The notes: generated by a model from the letters alone, not told the origin. 64,000 nt of DNA from Tupaia tana (GCA_026018925.1 JAKSZU010000013.1:77737791-77801790), one strand, 5' to 3'. Positions 10,968 through 21,426 are shown, counted from the first letter of the stretch. A program made the numbers and translations.

Positions 10968-11200
10968 GTTTTGTTTATTTTTGCGTATAAGGGTGCGTGA
11001 ACTTGCTAGAGAGAGAGAAAACAAGAAATCACTCCCCAAGGGGAACAGCTACACCACAATCCCCTCTTCTCCATTCTTCCCTTGGAATTTTGGGTGAGCA
11101 CACACATACCTGATTTTCAAGCTGCTTGGGCCCAGGGCTCAAACCATGCAGTCAGCCTTGTGGGATCCAGTGCCCCCACCTTCATGCCACCTGCTGGCCC
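10968..11200 (-). mobile_element. L-SINE with TSD AGTTGCTATTGT
   Basis: AATCACTCCCCAAGGGGAAC and TTTTGGGTGAGCACACACAT; ends CCTGCTGGCCC. TSD copies at 10956-10967 and 11201-11212 differ by one base. Confidence 0.82.
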
Positions 11201-11279
11201 AGTTGCTGTTGTTTAATTGTTGATGTAAGGGTAAAACAGGTCAATGGAAGATAATAGTCTACACATAGACCATAGAATA

Positions 11280-11530
11280 AATAGCAGCCACTTTGGCACA
11301 ACGGTAAAATACCGTGACTTGCGAGGGTGAACACGACCACATGCTGAAAGCAGATTCAGATGCTGAGTTGGCCTGAAAACATGCCAGCCACCCAAGATCC
11401 TGAGAAGCTGGAGGGCTGGGGAAAGGGAATTGTGGAGTAATGAGAGCTTGTTGAAGGTGTTTCCTTCTTTTTCTCTGTTGGGTGTGCTTACAGTGTACTC
11501 ACTATTGTAAAAAAGCCAAAAAGCCAAATG
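11280..11530 (+). mobile_element. B-SINE
   Basis: Head AGCAGCCACTTTGGCACAAC, body CCAAGATCCTGAGAAGCTGG and CTTCTTTTTCTCTGTTGGG end. Diverged, family assignment by layout. Confidence 0.5.
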
Positions 11531-12149
11531 TATTACTTATTAAAGGAGCCATTCTGAATCAACACCCAACTGATGAGGTATTGTATTTAGTTAAATTTTT
11601 TTGGATTATTTATTCTATACATCAAAATAAATTCTGTGAAACCGTAATAATTTTAAAAAATGTTCAATAGCTGAAGAGCTTAAAAACAGTGAGGAAAGGT
11701 CTAATGTCAAATCGACTTGACTATACAAAAATGTACACGCCTGTATAAAAGAAAAACTCACATTTGGGTGTCAAACCATAGCTCAGGTCATGGTGTATTG
11801 TTAAGTGTTTAACAACCAGCTCTCCAAGGGAGAAAAAAATAAAATAAAACGTATGCCTACATTTGCTGATTTGCTGTTTTCTGTGGTGTAAATATTCTCT
11901 CTATGACTGATATCAAGCTACTAATGTAAAATCCAAGCATAAGAGTTGGGGGAGAGATGTAGACGGTTGGCTCTCATGAGCTGGCATGAGTGGCTGCAGT
12001 GCACAAGTGGCACAGGCATGGCTGAGTTTGCTGAGAAATTGCCTCAAGATCACTTAGCCTACAGAGGTGAACCCATGACTGCACCATTGGTACACATTGC
12101 TGTCTTGAAGTTGCCTTCCCCAGGATGCATAAACTACAGATAATTAAGA

Positions 12150-12330
12150 ATAAAAATCCGCTGTGTTGTATTATGGAGAACCTTGACAGGGAGGTGGCCT
12201 TGAAAATGGTGTTTGGACGGAAAGAGTCCTACGGGGTGGCCTGGACCTCCCGTGGCGCAACCTCTCTGGAGACAAAGTCACACAGTGGCTGAGGACCAAG
12301 GGAAGAGATGTTGCTAGAAAGTTGCTTAGC
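12150..12330. other. Unexplained GC-richer block
   Basis: Around 12180-12300 the sequence is richer in G+C than its surroundings and contains an ATG-led frame of about 38 codons from 12174 that ends in TGA. No known family, splice sites or repeat matched. It may be a decayed repeat or a regulatory element. Confidence 0.3.
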
Positions 12331-12544
12331 AGAAGAGCAGCTGGCCTGAAGAAGAGTGTTTCTCCTGTGGTTTCATCTGAATTTCATGATGCTCTTGGAC
12401 GTGGTACTTATGTTTTAGTTTCTTCCTTGTCTTGGCATATTTACATTCTCATTGCTTTTGTTTTTTATTGTTGTTTTAATTTTATCTTAATGTGTTTTGT
12501 ATTTCTAAGAGAAATAACAGATTGGGTGATTTATAAAGAAATAG

Positions 12545-12796
12545 AGTTTTATTTTAAGAGAGATTTTTGCTATAGGGCATATGCGCTTGCTGGAGAGACA
12601 GAGACAGCAAGCAAGAAATCACCCTCCCAGAGGGTATGGTCTTGTCACAATTCCTTCTCTTCCGTTCTCCTCTTTGATTCTTGGGCACACATGCACATAG
12701 GCCTGGCATGAGTTTTAAGCTGACAGGTCTGGAACTTGAACTATGGTCATCCATGTGGGAGTCCAGCGTCTTAACCACTATGCCACCTGCTGGCCC
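12545..12796 (-). mobile_element. L-SINE
   Basis: GCTATAGGGCATATGCGCTT, CACCCTCCCAGAGGGTATGG, antisense B box GGAACTTGAAC; ends CCTGCTGGCCC. It abuts a C-SINE. Confidence 0.85.
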
Positions 12797-12967
12797 TTAC
12801 AACAGAGTTTTTATGCAGTCCATTCCCATCCTTGACCAGCCTGCATCATGGGCATACAAGCACACTCAGTGTGTGCAGCGAGACTGCAGAATGTGAACCC
12901 AGATCCTTCCCATGAGGGTCCAGTATCTCAGAGCATTGTGTTACTGCTGCATCACCTCTGTTGGCTG
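12797..12967 (-). mobile_element. C-SINE (older tRNA-like family)
   Basis: GCATCATGGGCATACAAGC, antisense head ATGTGAACCCAGATCC, CATGAGGGTCCAGTATC, end TCTGTTGGCTG. Matches the layout of 24285-24472 and 57414-57650. Confidence 0.6.
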
Positions 12968-13859
12968 TATTCTTAATAGAAAAGCAGTATTTTTTTTTTA
13001 AATCTTCAATCTAAATAAACATAAATAAAAAGTTCTTTCTGATTCCACTTTATGATCACCAGCTTTGTTTATGTATATTCTTCCAGACCCTGTACATGTA
13101 ATAAACTCTCTTGCCCAATGACTTTGTCTATAGCTCTCTAGTTATGTTATGCACGTTGCTTGTCAACTTCTGGCAAGTTAGAGAACAGTCAGAATCTTGC
13201 CCGATGACATGGAATCAGATGGAAGGGAGTAGGCGGGATGACTCATGGTGCAGCCGCAGCTCAGTAGCCTGAATTGTCTATTCAGCAGTAATAACACATC
13301 TGCGTGAGAGGCTGGAGTACTAGTGTGCTGCCCTGGCAGCCCTTCCCCAAGGCAATTTTGAAAGGGCAGAATCAAGGTTTATCTCTCAGACTGATTTTTC
13401 AGCTTCACTGGCCAAGTACAGATCCTGCTAGGTAAATAGTGGCTGCGTATGTACCTGCCCTGTCTAGTTCCTTTTTTCTGACTAGTACAGTCTTTCTGCA
13501 GCTGTGTTTATCCCAGTCTGGTTTTTGCTTTGGCATGTGTGTCCTTTGGCTTCTTTAAGATGACTTTCCGTACTTAACTTTCCCCCATGGTGCATAAAAA
13601 GGGATTGAACTAGTCTATGAATATCAGCACTTTAGTAATTTGAGCAATTTCTCATGTCTTCAAAAAAAATGCTTTCGTTTATATAAGATTTTGATTTTGC
13701 CCACCTCTTTACCTCAGTTAAAGCTGTTTCCTGCTTCTGTATTGTTGTAGACCTGGTGTGGTATCTATATGGAATGTGTCCCTGTGGCATCTTCCATGAA
13801 ATCGGCAGAACTCCACATGTCAAGTGACCAATGTGGCCCCCATTTAAGTATTTTTATAT
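12968..13859. other. Intronic DNA, nothing recognised
   Basis: No named repeat seen; T-run near 12990 and ordinary intron sequence. An antisense 63-codon frame at 13632-13823 has no recognisable motif. Confidence 0.5.
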
Positions 13860-14640
13860 AATTTCTTTCTATATATAACAACTTTAGTGAGACATTATTC
13901 ACATACCATATAATTCACCCATTTAAGTATACCGTTCCATGGTTTTGTTTGTTTGTTTGTTTGTTTGTTTGTTTGTTTTGAGAGGTTTTTCGCTATAGGG
14001 CGCGTGCGCTCGCCAGACAGACAGAGAGAGACAGAGAGACAGAAAGCGAGAAATCACCCCCCAGGGGGGATGGTCACGCCGCAATCCCTTCTCCTCCATT
14101 CTCCTCTCGGGATCTTGGACACGCACGCACACGCGCCCGGCGTGAGTTGTAAGCCACCGGGTCCGAGATGCGAACCACGGTTGACTACGTGGGAGTCCAG
14201 CGACATAGCCATTACGCTAACTGCTGGTTCCCACCGTTCCATGGTTTTTAGTATATTCAGAGAGTTGTGTAACCATTTATACATTCAGTTTTGGAACGTT
14301 TTCCTCACCTTAAAGAGGAATCCCTATACCCACTAATAGTCACTCCCCATTGCCCTTCAACTCCCACCAAACTCAGGCAAGCACCTGTTTGTTTTCTGTC
14401 TCTATAGATTTGCCAGTTCTGGGTGTTCCATGTCACCACAGCTGTATAATATGTGACCTTTGACATGTGACTTCTTCCACTTACAATGTTTGCAAGGTTC
14501 ATCCTTATTGTGGTATGCACCACTATTTCATTCCTTTTTATTAAAACATTATATTCCATGATGTGAATGTATCACATTATATTTAATTATGCATCAGTTG
14601 ATGGGCATTTATATATGGTTTCTTTATAGCAAAGTAGCAC
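13860..14640 (-). mobile_element. LINE-1 3' region, antisense, split by a SINE
   Basis: Antisense old-L1 wording: ATTCACATACCATATAATTC, AGTTGTGTAACCATTTATAC, GTCTCTATAGATTTGCC, GGTTCATCCTTATTGTGG, TTATATTCCATGATGTG. The SINE at 13947-14232 sits inside it with a perfect duplication. Confidence 0.8.
13947..14232 (-). mobile_element. Young L-SINE with perfect 16 bp TSD
   Basis: TSD ACCGTTCCATGGTTTT at 13931-13946 and 14233-14248, identical. The body retains CGCGTGCGCTCGCC and GCACGCACACGCGCCCGGCG, so CpG decay is small. The tail is (GTTT)n. Antisense B box GATGCGAACC. Confidence 0.95.
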
Positions 14641-15029
14641 TTTAAGTATTATTACTCTTGAAATACAAGTATTTTGCAAAATACAGCTAGAAGTTACAGA
14701 TGGCTAGGAGGAAACAACGGTTTGTTTCTACATGTTAGACATCACTGCAGGTGTTTTCTGTAAATATCAAGAGTAATGTTTGGACATTTGGAAATTACCT
14801 TTGAAATCAAAACACAAAATATATTAATAATATGTTATTCTTGATCATGGCCTATAATTTTTCTGTAAGAAAAAAATTATGTGAAAATAAATTGAGATAA
14901 GTGAGCCACAAAATACACTGTGGTATTTTTGCAGCAATTTTTGTGCCTCTCATTTTCCTATTTTCCTTCCTCTTTTCTACATAGATTATTCAGCGTTGTC
15001 TACCCAGAGTTGCTAACCGTGGTGTTCAT

Positions 15030-15262
15030 GGCAGAGCAGAGTGGTCATGGGTCCTGGTGCCCGATTGCTTGTCTCACATCCCTGTAGAACTTACTGGCTC
15101 TGAGACTTGGGCATGTTATTTAACCCCCTTTTGTCTCAGTTTCTTCATCAGTAAAATGGGCATGATAATAATATCAACCTCAGAGGCTTTTTGCAATAAT
15201 TAAATGGGATGATGCACCAAAGTGCCTGGCACATGGAATATCCTCATTAATATTAGTCGTAA
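15030..15262 (+). mobile_element. MIR, sense
   Basis: CTCTGAGACTTGGGCATGTT, CAGTTTCTTCATCAGTAAAA, GGGCATGATAATAATA, AAGTGCCTGGCACATGG in the MIR order. Confidence 0.88.
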
Positions 15263-15580
15263 TCTAAATTTTTGTATGGGTAGACTATTATAGTCACTTT
15301 AAGTACCTATAATAAAGCAGACTATCTTGGTAATATTTTTAATTATGGCTGATCCAAGACCTTTTTCTCTCTTCAGTAAATATGTACATTTAAAAATTCA
15401 TTTCTCCAACCCTTATGTGAACTCAAATGGATTATGTTATAAAAGCGAGAAGAGAAAAGGTAGAACCTAGAGATGAGGAAGGTAAATTAGCAAGAGGAGA
15501 ACAGGAGAAGGATGAAAGTAAAGTGACTGGGCCTCTTGAGCTCCAGCATAGCTCCTTCCATGTGGTAATAATGAACTACT

Positions 15581-15812
15581 GGGGACTAGACGACGGTGCT
15601 GCAGTTAAGCATGACTCTGTAAGGCAGACCCATATGGAAGGTTCTGGGTTCACGTTTGTAGACTTTCCTGTGTCTGAGTATGCTGAGCTTGTGCGTGCCC
15701 AGAAGCTAGGACTGCCCGAAGCTATGGCTGGATCGTGGCATCATGACCCTCTGGGGGTGTTATCTCTTCTCTTTCTTGCTCAGAGAAGAAAGAAATACAT
15801 AAACTTAAAAAA
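15581..15812 (+). mobile_element. B-SINE
   Basis: Head GGGGACTAGACGACGGTGCT, B-box-like GGTTCTGGGTTCACG, CT-rich CTTCTCTTTCTTGC and AAATACATAAAC tail. It supplies much of a spurious 145-codon frame (15427-15864). Confidence 0.6.
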
Positions 15813-15856
15813 TTATTTCTTGAATGAATGGTTTTTATTGTTAATAGTTTGGTTGA

Positions 15857-16173
15857 GGAACTAGCAGACGGTGAATTGGTTATAATCACTGGACTCCTGA
15901 ATAGTCAACCACGGTTCAAGTCCCAGACCTGGCAGCTTAAAACTCATGTCAGGTATGTGTGTGCTTGCTGGAAAGACAGAGACAGAGGGACAGAAAGTGA
16001 GAAATCGTCCCCGGGGGGATGGCCACGCTGCAATCCCTTATCTATTCTCTTCTCGGGATCTTGGGCATGCACACACATGTGCCTGGCATGAGTTTAAGCT
16101 GCCAGGTCCAAGACTAGAACAGCAGTCAACTTCGTGGGAGTCCAGCGACGTAACCATTACACGTGCTGGTCCC
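15857..16173. mobile_element. Head-to-head (fold-back) L-SINE pair
   Basis: A sense head (15857 to about 15960: AGTCAACCACGGTTCAAGTC, CTGGCAGCTTAAAACTCATG) is fused directly to an antisense L-SINE (about 15960-16173: GAGAAATCGTCCCCGGGGGG, TGGCATGAGTTTAAGCTGCC, ACACGTGCTGGTCCC). The two head arms are reverse complements of about 100 bp around the SINE body as loop. Confidence 0.8.
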
Positions 16174-16364
16174 TCACTTTTGTTTTTGATGCCTCATAAA
16201 AAGATTTTCCTCACAGGTTTTTTTGGATAGGGCATTAACAATGATTTAGGGCCCAGTCCTAGCTAGCAGCTTGGCATCTATTAATCCTATAAACAACACT
16301 GCCTGGCATAGGGACAGTCATTCTTACCTTAACGTTGGAGAGGTTAGACCAGCTGATCGTACTT

Positions 16365-16544
16365 TTTTTTTTAAAAGAATTATTTATTTTGCTTATTCAT
16401 TTATTTTAATTTGACCAGAGAGAGACAGCGAGAGACAGAGAGAGAGGGAAAGTGAGAAAGCAAGCCACCAGGTCTAGGACATAAACCATGGTCAGCCATG
16501 TGGGAGTGCCCAGCACCTCAACCATCGTGCCAGCTACTGGTCCC
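16365..16544 (-). mobile_element. S-SINE with TSD GCTGATCGTACTT
   Basis: TTTAATTTGACCAGAGAGAG through AGCTACTGGTCCCC. TSD copies at 16352-16364 and 16545-16557 differ by one base. Confidence 0.9.
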
Positions 16545-16754
16545 CGCTGATTGTACTTCTAAAGAAGAGGAGCTAGAATTCAGATCCAGCTTTGTGTTCC
16601 TTTTCCTCACTCTACCAGTTTACTTTTCTAATGTTGCCATTTCAGCATTTGTCAGGAGAAATCTTGCTCCTGCCTAGGTGATTCTCTGCGTATTCTCAGG
16701 CTTGCTTGCCTGCCCTCCTTCCCTCTATTCCTCCCTCACTCCCTCCCTCCCTTC

Positions 16755-16768
16755 TTTTCTTTTTTGAT

Positions 16769-16804
<36 letters not shown>

Positions 16805-17003
16805 CCACACAAGAGAGGAACACCCTGATAGGGTTTTGTCATGCCAAGATTTCCCATCTTTAGCTCTCCAGCCCCTTGGGATCCTGGGCACCTATGTGTG
16901 CTCCTGCTGTTTTCAAGCCACCCTCGGGACCTGAACCCATAGCTGGCCATGTGGCTTCTAGACTTGAGGGCAGTTGTTTTACCACTGTGCCACAGTGACT
17001 GAG
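16755..17003 (-). mobile_element. Older tRNA-like SINE with (TG)n at its 3' end
   Basis: (GT)n at 16771-16802 followed by ACACCCTGATAGGGTTTTGT, CCTTGGGATCCTGGGCACC, antisense B box GGGACCTGAACCC. Confidence 0.6.
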
Positions 17004-17017
17004 TCTCAGCATACAGC

Positions 17018-17267
17018 TTTTTATTTTTTCTTTTTCATTGCCAGAGGGTATGTGCATTCTCCAGAGAGAGATGAGGGGGAGGGAGAAAGCATCCACCAGT
17101 GAGGGTGGTCATGTTGCAATCTCTTCTTCATTTCTCTATCGTGCAGGGATTTGGGGCATGCATGCACATGTGCCTGGCATGTTTTTCAACCCATCAGGGC
17201 TGGACTTTGAACTGTGGTCGGCCATGTGTATGCGGCTCCCTTGGTCACTAGACCATGAGACCAGCCC
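17018..17267 (-). mobile_element. L-SINE, old
   Basis: CAGAGGGTATGTGCATTCTC, TTTGGGGCATGCATGCACAT, GGGCTGGACTTTGAACTG, end AGACCAGCCC. Confidence 0.7.
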
Positions 17268-17378
17268 AGCAATTCAGCTTTCTAATGAAGTTTGACGTGG
17301 TCTAGTCTCTTGTCAGTAAGTGTCAGGTAGGATGATTTAAACGTTTTTCTGGTTGTTTTGCTACTGTGACCTTTATTT

Positions 17379-17626
17379 TTTATTCCTTGAGAGAGAGATT
17401 TTTTTCGCCATAGGGTGTATGTGCTCACCAGAGAGACAGAGAGAGAAAGAGAGAGACCAAAAGTGAGAATCATCCTCTGGGGGATGGCTACACTGCAATC
17501 CCTTCTCCTCCATTCTCCTCTTGGGATTTTGGGCATGCACGCACGCACATGCACCTGGCGTAAGTTTTAAACCGCTTGACTACATGAGAGTCCAGCAACG
17601 TAACCATTAAGCCGTCTGCTGGTCCT
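17379..17626 (-). mobile_element. L-SINE lacking its B box
   Basis: TCGCCATAGGGTGTATGTGC, CATCCTCTGGGGGATGG, CACGCACGCACATGCACCTG. The segment that should carry the antisense B box is deleted: AAACCGC runs straight into TTGACTACATGAG. Flanks TGCTACTGTGACC / TGCTACTGTAACT form the TSD. Confidence 0.8.
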
Positions 17627-17789
17627 GCTACTGTAACTCTTTATAGCTGATCTTATATTGAGAAGTAGAAAAAGGATAATCTGTAGAAACGGGAGTCTAT
17701 TTTTTGGGTATTTCTTCTATAATGAAATAGCATTAAGTAAATGATTAATTTAATAGAATCAAAAAGGGAAAATCAAAAAGGTCCATTTG

Positions 17790-18025
17790 AGGTGGCTCAG
17801 TCCATAATGTACCAGACTGCAGTGCTGGAAGCCGGCTAAGTGTGGACTTTGATCCCTGGTTTGGCGTGAAAATAGGTAGAGTGCATGCACGTAGACACCT
17901 AAGATCCCGAGGATTGGGAGTACTGGAAAAGGAGATCGTAGCATGACAAGACCCTATCGAGGTTCTTTCTCCTTCTCTCTTTCTTTTCCACCTTCTCATG
18001 CATGCTATTTATCTTTAAAATAAAA
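17790..18025 (+). mobile_element. B-SINE
   Basis: Head GAGGTGGCTCAGTCCATAAT, B-box-like CTTTGATCCCTGG, GCATGCACGTAGACACC, TAAGATCCCGAGGATTGG, TTCTCCTTCTCTCTTTC end. Confidence 0.55.
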
Positions 18026-18154
18026 TATTATAAATCAAACTATTTCAAAATTGCACCGTCCCCTTTTCATGTCTGTGTATTTGCATATACTGTTTTACAT
18101 AGTTGTATAACCAGAGCATCATAGATATATTTTAAACCGTGTTTTTGTCACTTT

Positions 18155-18312
18155 TAAAAATAATTATTTAATTTTTATTTATTATTTTTAAAATTTGGTC
18201 AGAGAGAGAGAGACAGGGAAAGTGAGAAAGAAAGCCACTAGGGCTAGGACTTGAACCATGGTTGGCCATGTGGGAGTCCAGTGCCTCAACCACCACACCA
18301 CCTGCCGGCCCC
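18155..18312 (-). mobile_element. S-SINE
   Basis: AAATTTGGTCAGAGAGAGAG through ACCTGCCGGCCCC. Confidence 0.85.
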
Positions 18313-18367
18313 AACACAACTTTTTTAAAATAATAGTAATTTTTATATGTTATGGTGCAAAGTCTGT

Positions 18368-18539
18368 TTCTGTAATTATTTTATTTAACTTTACTTGTTT
18401 GTTTTAATTTGACCAGAGAGGAACAGAGAGAAAGAGAGTAAGGGAAAGTGAGAAAGCAAGCCGCCAGTTCTGGGACTCGAACCGTGATTGGCCATGTGGG
18501 ATTCCAGCACTCTTAACTTCCACATCATCTGCTGGCCCC
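18368..18539 (-). mobile_element. S-SINE with TSD GGTGCAAAGTCT
   Basis: TTTAATTTGACCAGAGAGG through ATCTGCTGGCCCC; TSD copies at 18354-18365 and 18540-18551 are identical. Antisense B box GGGACTCGAACCG. Confidence 0.92.
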
Positions 18540-18551
18540 GGTGCAAAGTCT

Positions 18552-19224
18552 TAATAATTATTTTATGATTCCTTAATATCCTCTTCTCATATTTAGCTAT
18601 TTTTATTTGTTTTCTCTTTTTCCCATATTTATCTATTTTCTATTTCTTTATAGTTAATTTATAATTTTTTCTGATAATAGCACTGTACTGAACTTTGCAG
18701 TTATTTTCATGTTTGAGATGAATTCTTTGGGATTTTGAAATGTATCGCCACATTATGTTCCCAAAATGACTAACCAATTCATATTACTGTCAATTTCAGC
18801 ATAGACTTAACTAGTGTTGTCAGACTTAACTTCTGAAAGTTTTTCAGTGTATTACCCTAACTATGGTTTCTAGAAATATACTGTGTTAGAAGTTAGCATT
18901 ATCTGCATCTGTGTTTCCCAGTCAGTGTATGACCAAATACATTTTTGGAGAGTCTCACAGTAAAAGCTCAAGAAAGTCTAACTTGAATGAGTAGATTTTG
19001 TTAACCAGCCTTTCTAAATCTTGTTTAAATATAGACTTAGTATTTTTCTCATGTAACCCAATCACAAGCATCTTTGAGAAATATCATACTGTATGATAAA
19101 CATGGGAAATGAGCCAGCCTACAACGCAGTATAATACTTCTTAGATCAAGGATCTCCTGTAGGAGAGTCAGGATGCCTGTTCAACATCATGCCACCACAA
19201 TGGTTAAGAGATCCAGCCTTGCTC
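18552..19224. other. Intronic DNA, nothing recognised
   Basis: AT-rich. The stretch near 18660-18800 may be very old LINE-1 sequence, but the wording is too decayed to call. Confidence 0.4.
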
Positions 19225-19600
19225 ATTCTTTTATTAAATAAATTCACTGAAAGTCTTCTATATGCTAGCCACTCTCCAACTATTGAGTGTATAGTGGTGA
19301 ACAAAACCTCCAAGTAAGCCATGAGGTGAGAAGAATGAATATTATCTGCTAAACCTCTTAGAGGAAGATTCTGTACACATTGTTTTATATGGAATAGGCT
19401 TTCGTTTTGAAGAATATCTAAATGCCTTCTATAAACAGTCCTGATCTCTGACTTAAAACAAAAAGTAGATGCTTTATCTTTACCCTCAAGAAGCTCATAA
19501 TCTACTAGTGAAATGTAAGTAACTATAGAATGGTAATTATGGGATGTTGATGTATACATAGTGTGCTGTAAGAGTACAAAGGAAGGGAATCTAATCTGTG
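19225..19600 (-). mobile_element. L2 LINE fragment, antisense
   Basis: TTCACTGAAAGTCTTCTATA, GCTAGCCACTCTCC, GTGAACAAAACCTCC, then CTCAAGAAGCTCATAATCTA: the reversed L2 3' end followed by its upstream segment. Confidence 0.65.
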
Positions 19601-19819
19601 TTTTGGCGTTTCTAAATTGGCTTTCTAATTACAGTAGGGATTTGGTTCACTTCACAGTTCTTAGGCTACTGCCATAGGATCAGACATATATTTATTTCTG
19701 TGCATGACTCCTATGGTCTAAAAATATCTCCACTGGCAGAGACAGTACCTAATTTTTATTTAATACATTACTCAATTCTAACCACTCATTTGCAATATTA
19801 CAATCAAGACAATTTTCTG

Positions 19820-20036
19820 TAATTTTTTTTTTAAGTTCTTATTACATAAGTGAGAAGGAAGCACCTTCAGTATGGTTTCGTGCTGTGATCTGCCCCAGCC
19901 CTCTCTGCCAGTCAGGCTCCTGGGTGTGTGCACCAGGCATGGACAGATTGACTGAGAACTGAGTCCACAGCCCTCTGTACGGACCCAGCTTTGCATGTAG
20001 AGCATGTTAGCACTGAGCCATCTAGCTAGTCCTGGC
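19820..20036 (-). mobile_element. Older tRNA-like SINE
   Basis: TTCGTGCTGTGATCTGCCCC, GGGTGTGTGCACCAGGC, head TTAGCACTGAGCCATCTAGC, end TAGTCCTGG. Closest in layout to the C-SINE group. Confidence 0.5.
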
Positions 20037-20550
20037 AAAATCTCTGTTCTCCATCAGTCAGTGCCGTCTTCATAAGTCAGTTCTTATCTGTTTTATCATA
20101 GAAAGGAAACAAAATCAGTAAGAATCTTTTTTAAATGGGTACAGTATAGCAGGAACAATCAGTAAATCCATTAGCGTTCTGGAAATTGGCTATCCTCTAG
20201 TAGGTAGGAGTTGCAAAGTAGAGCTTGAGTCTATCAGTCTGTCCTAGGTATCATTGAACTGAAGTTCTGTTACTTACAGGATGTAATGAGAAAAAAAAAA
20301 AAAAATCAAAGTCCATAAAAGCTATAACTTTAAAAATAGTAATTTCGAATTAAAAATGTTGCTTTTCACTGATTCAGGAGAAAGACAAGTTAGAAAGATT
20401 GTTAGATCACAGGTCCGGCTTGTCAGTATTATTCTGATTGGGTTTCATTGATGATGGTGGTAAATGATATCATTAGCTATGTTGCAGAGCAGGATTGACT
20501 TGTTCTCTGTCCAGTAATTATTATGTGTTCATGTAAAGAAAGTCACTGAG

Positions 20551-20744
20551 GGAGCCTGCAAGTGGCATGGTGGTTAAGGTGCTAGACTCCCATATGGCCT
20601 ACCGTGGTTAGTGTCCTGCATCTGGTGGCTTAAAACTCATGCTGGGTGCATGTGCATGCATGCCCAAAATTCTGAGAGGAGCTTGGAGGAGAAGGGATTG
20701 CAGCATGACCATCCATCCTGGGGGGTAATTTCTCACTTTCTGTT
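20551..20744 (+). mobile_element. L-SINE, 5' part (outermost level of a four-level nest)
   Basis: From GGAGCCTGCAAGTGGCATGG to TCTCACTTTCTG. The 3' remainder resumes at about 21421 after a foreign segment. Host TSD AAAGTCACTGAG at 20539-20550 matches 21509-21520. Confidence 0.88.
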
Positions 20745-20839
20745 CAAGTTAACACCTGTAGATATATGTGACTGCTAGTCCTTAATTCAGTAGGGATCAC
20801 ACCAATGACATTTACATTGAAAATATTCTAGTAGCTTAG
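20745..20839 (+). repeat. Duplicated segment, left part (copy of 23085-23180)
   Basis: CAAGTTAACACCTGTAGATA through ATTCTAGTAGCTTAG matches sequence at 23085 onwards with scattered substitutions. It interrupts an L-SINE and is itself split by further SINEs. Confidence 0.88.
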
Positions 20840-20935
20840 GGACCAGCAGTTAGCATAATGGCTATGTTGCTGGACTCCCACGTAGTTGACCGCGGTTCGA
20901 GTCCCGGACCTGGTGGCTTAATACTCACGCTGGGC
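20840..20935 (+). mobile_element. Young L-SINE, head part (third level)
   Basis: GGGACCAGCAGTTAGCATAA, perfect B box GGTTCGAGTCC, cut after ACTCACGCTGGGC. Continues at 21196. TSD TTCTAGTAGCTTAG / TTCTAATAGCTTAG. Confidence 0.93.
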
Positions 20936-21195
20936 GGGGACCAGCAGTTAGCGTAATGGCTATGTCGCTGGACTCCCACGTAGTCAACCGTGGTTCGAGT
21001 CCCAAACCCGGTGGCTTAAACTCACACCGGGCGCATGTGCATGCGTGCCCAAGATCCCAAGAGGAGAATGGAGGAGAAGGGATTGCGGCGTGGCCATCGC
21101 CCCGGGGGGTGATTTCTCGCTTTCTATCTCTCTGTCTGTCTGGCGAGCGCATGCGCCCTATAGCAAAACCTCTCAAAAAAACCAAAACCAAAAAA
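20936..21195 (+). mobile_element. Young L-SINE, complete (innermost level)
   Basis: Full copy from GGGGACCAGCAGTTAGCGTA to CCCTATAGCAAAACCTCTC and A-rich tail. It duplicated 13 bp of its host SINE (ACTCACGCTGGGC at 20923-20935 and 21196-21208). A box and B box intact. Confidence 0.95.
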
Positions 21196-21360
21196 ACTCA
21201 CGCTGGGCGCGTGTGCATGCGTGCCCAAGATCCCAAGAGGAGAATGGAGAAGAGATTGTGGCGTGGCCATCCCCCCTGGGGGGTGATTTCTCGCTTTCTA
21301 TCTCTCTCTCTCTGGCGAGCACACGCACCCTATAGCAAAAAGCTCTCCAAAAAAAAAAAT
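21196..21360 (+). mobile_element. Young L-SINE, 3' part (third level)
   Basis: Resumes with ACTCACGCTGGGCGCGTG and ends CCCTATAGCAAAAAGCTCTC plus A tail; partner of 20840-20935. Confidence 0.93.
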
Positions 21361-21426
21361 TTCTAATAGCTTAGAAAATACAGATAGCTGTGCATTAATT
21401 GTGTCAGAAAACAAAGATATATTTCT
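21361..21426 (+). repeat. Duplicated segment, right part (copy of 23173-23239)
   Basis: TTCTAATAGCTTAGAAAATA, TGTGTCAGAAAACAAAG, ATATATTTCT. Completes the copied unit begun at 20745. Confidence 0.85.

Noticed and set aside
15427..15864. 145-codon sense open frame
   Set aside because: More than half is a B-SINE on the same strand; no recognisable domain, splice borders or codon pattern.
19146..19559. 137-codon antisense frame
   Set aside because: Overlaps an L2 fragment and has no retrotransposon or other protein motif.
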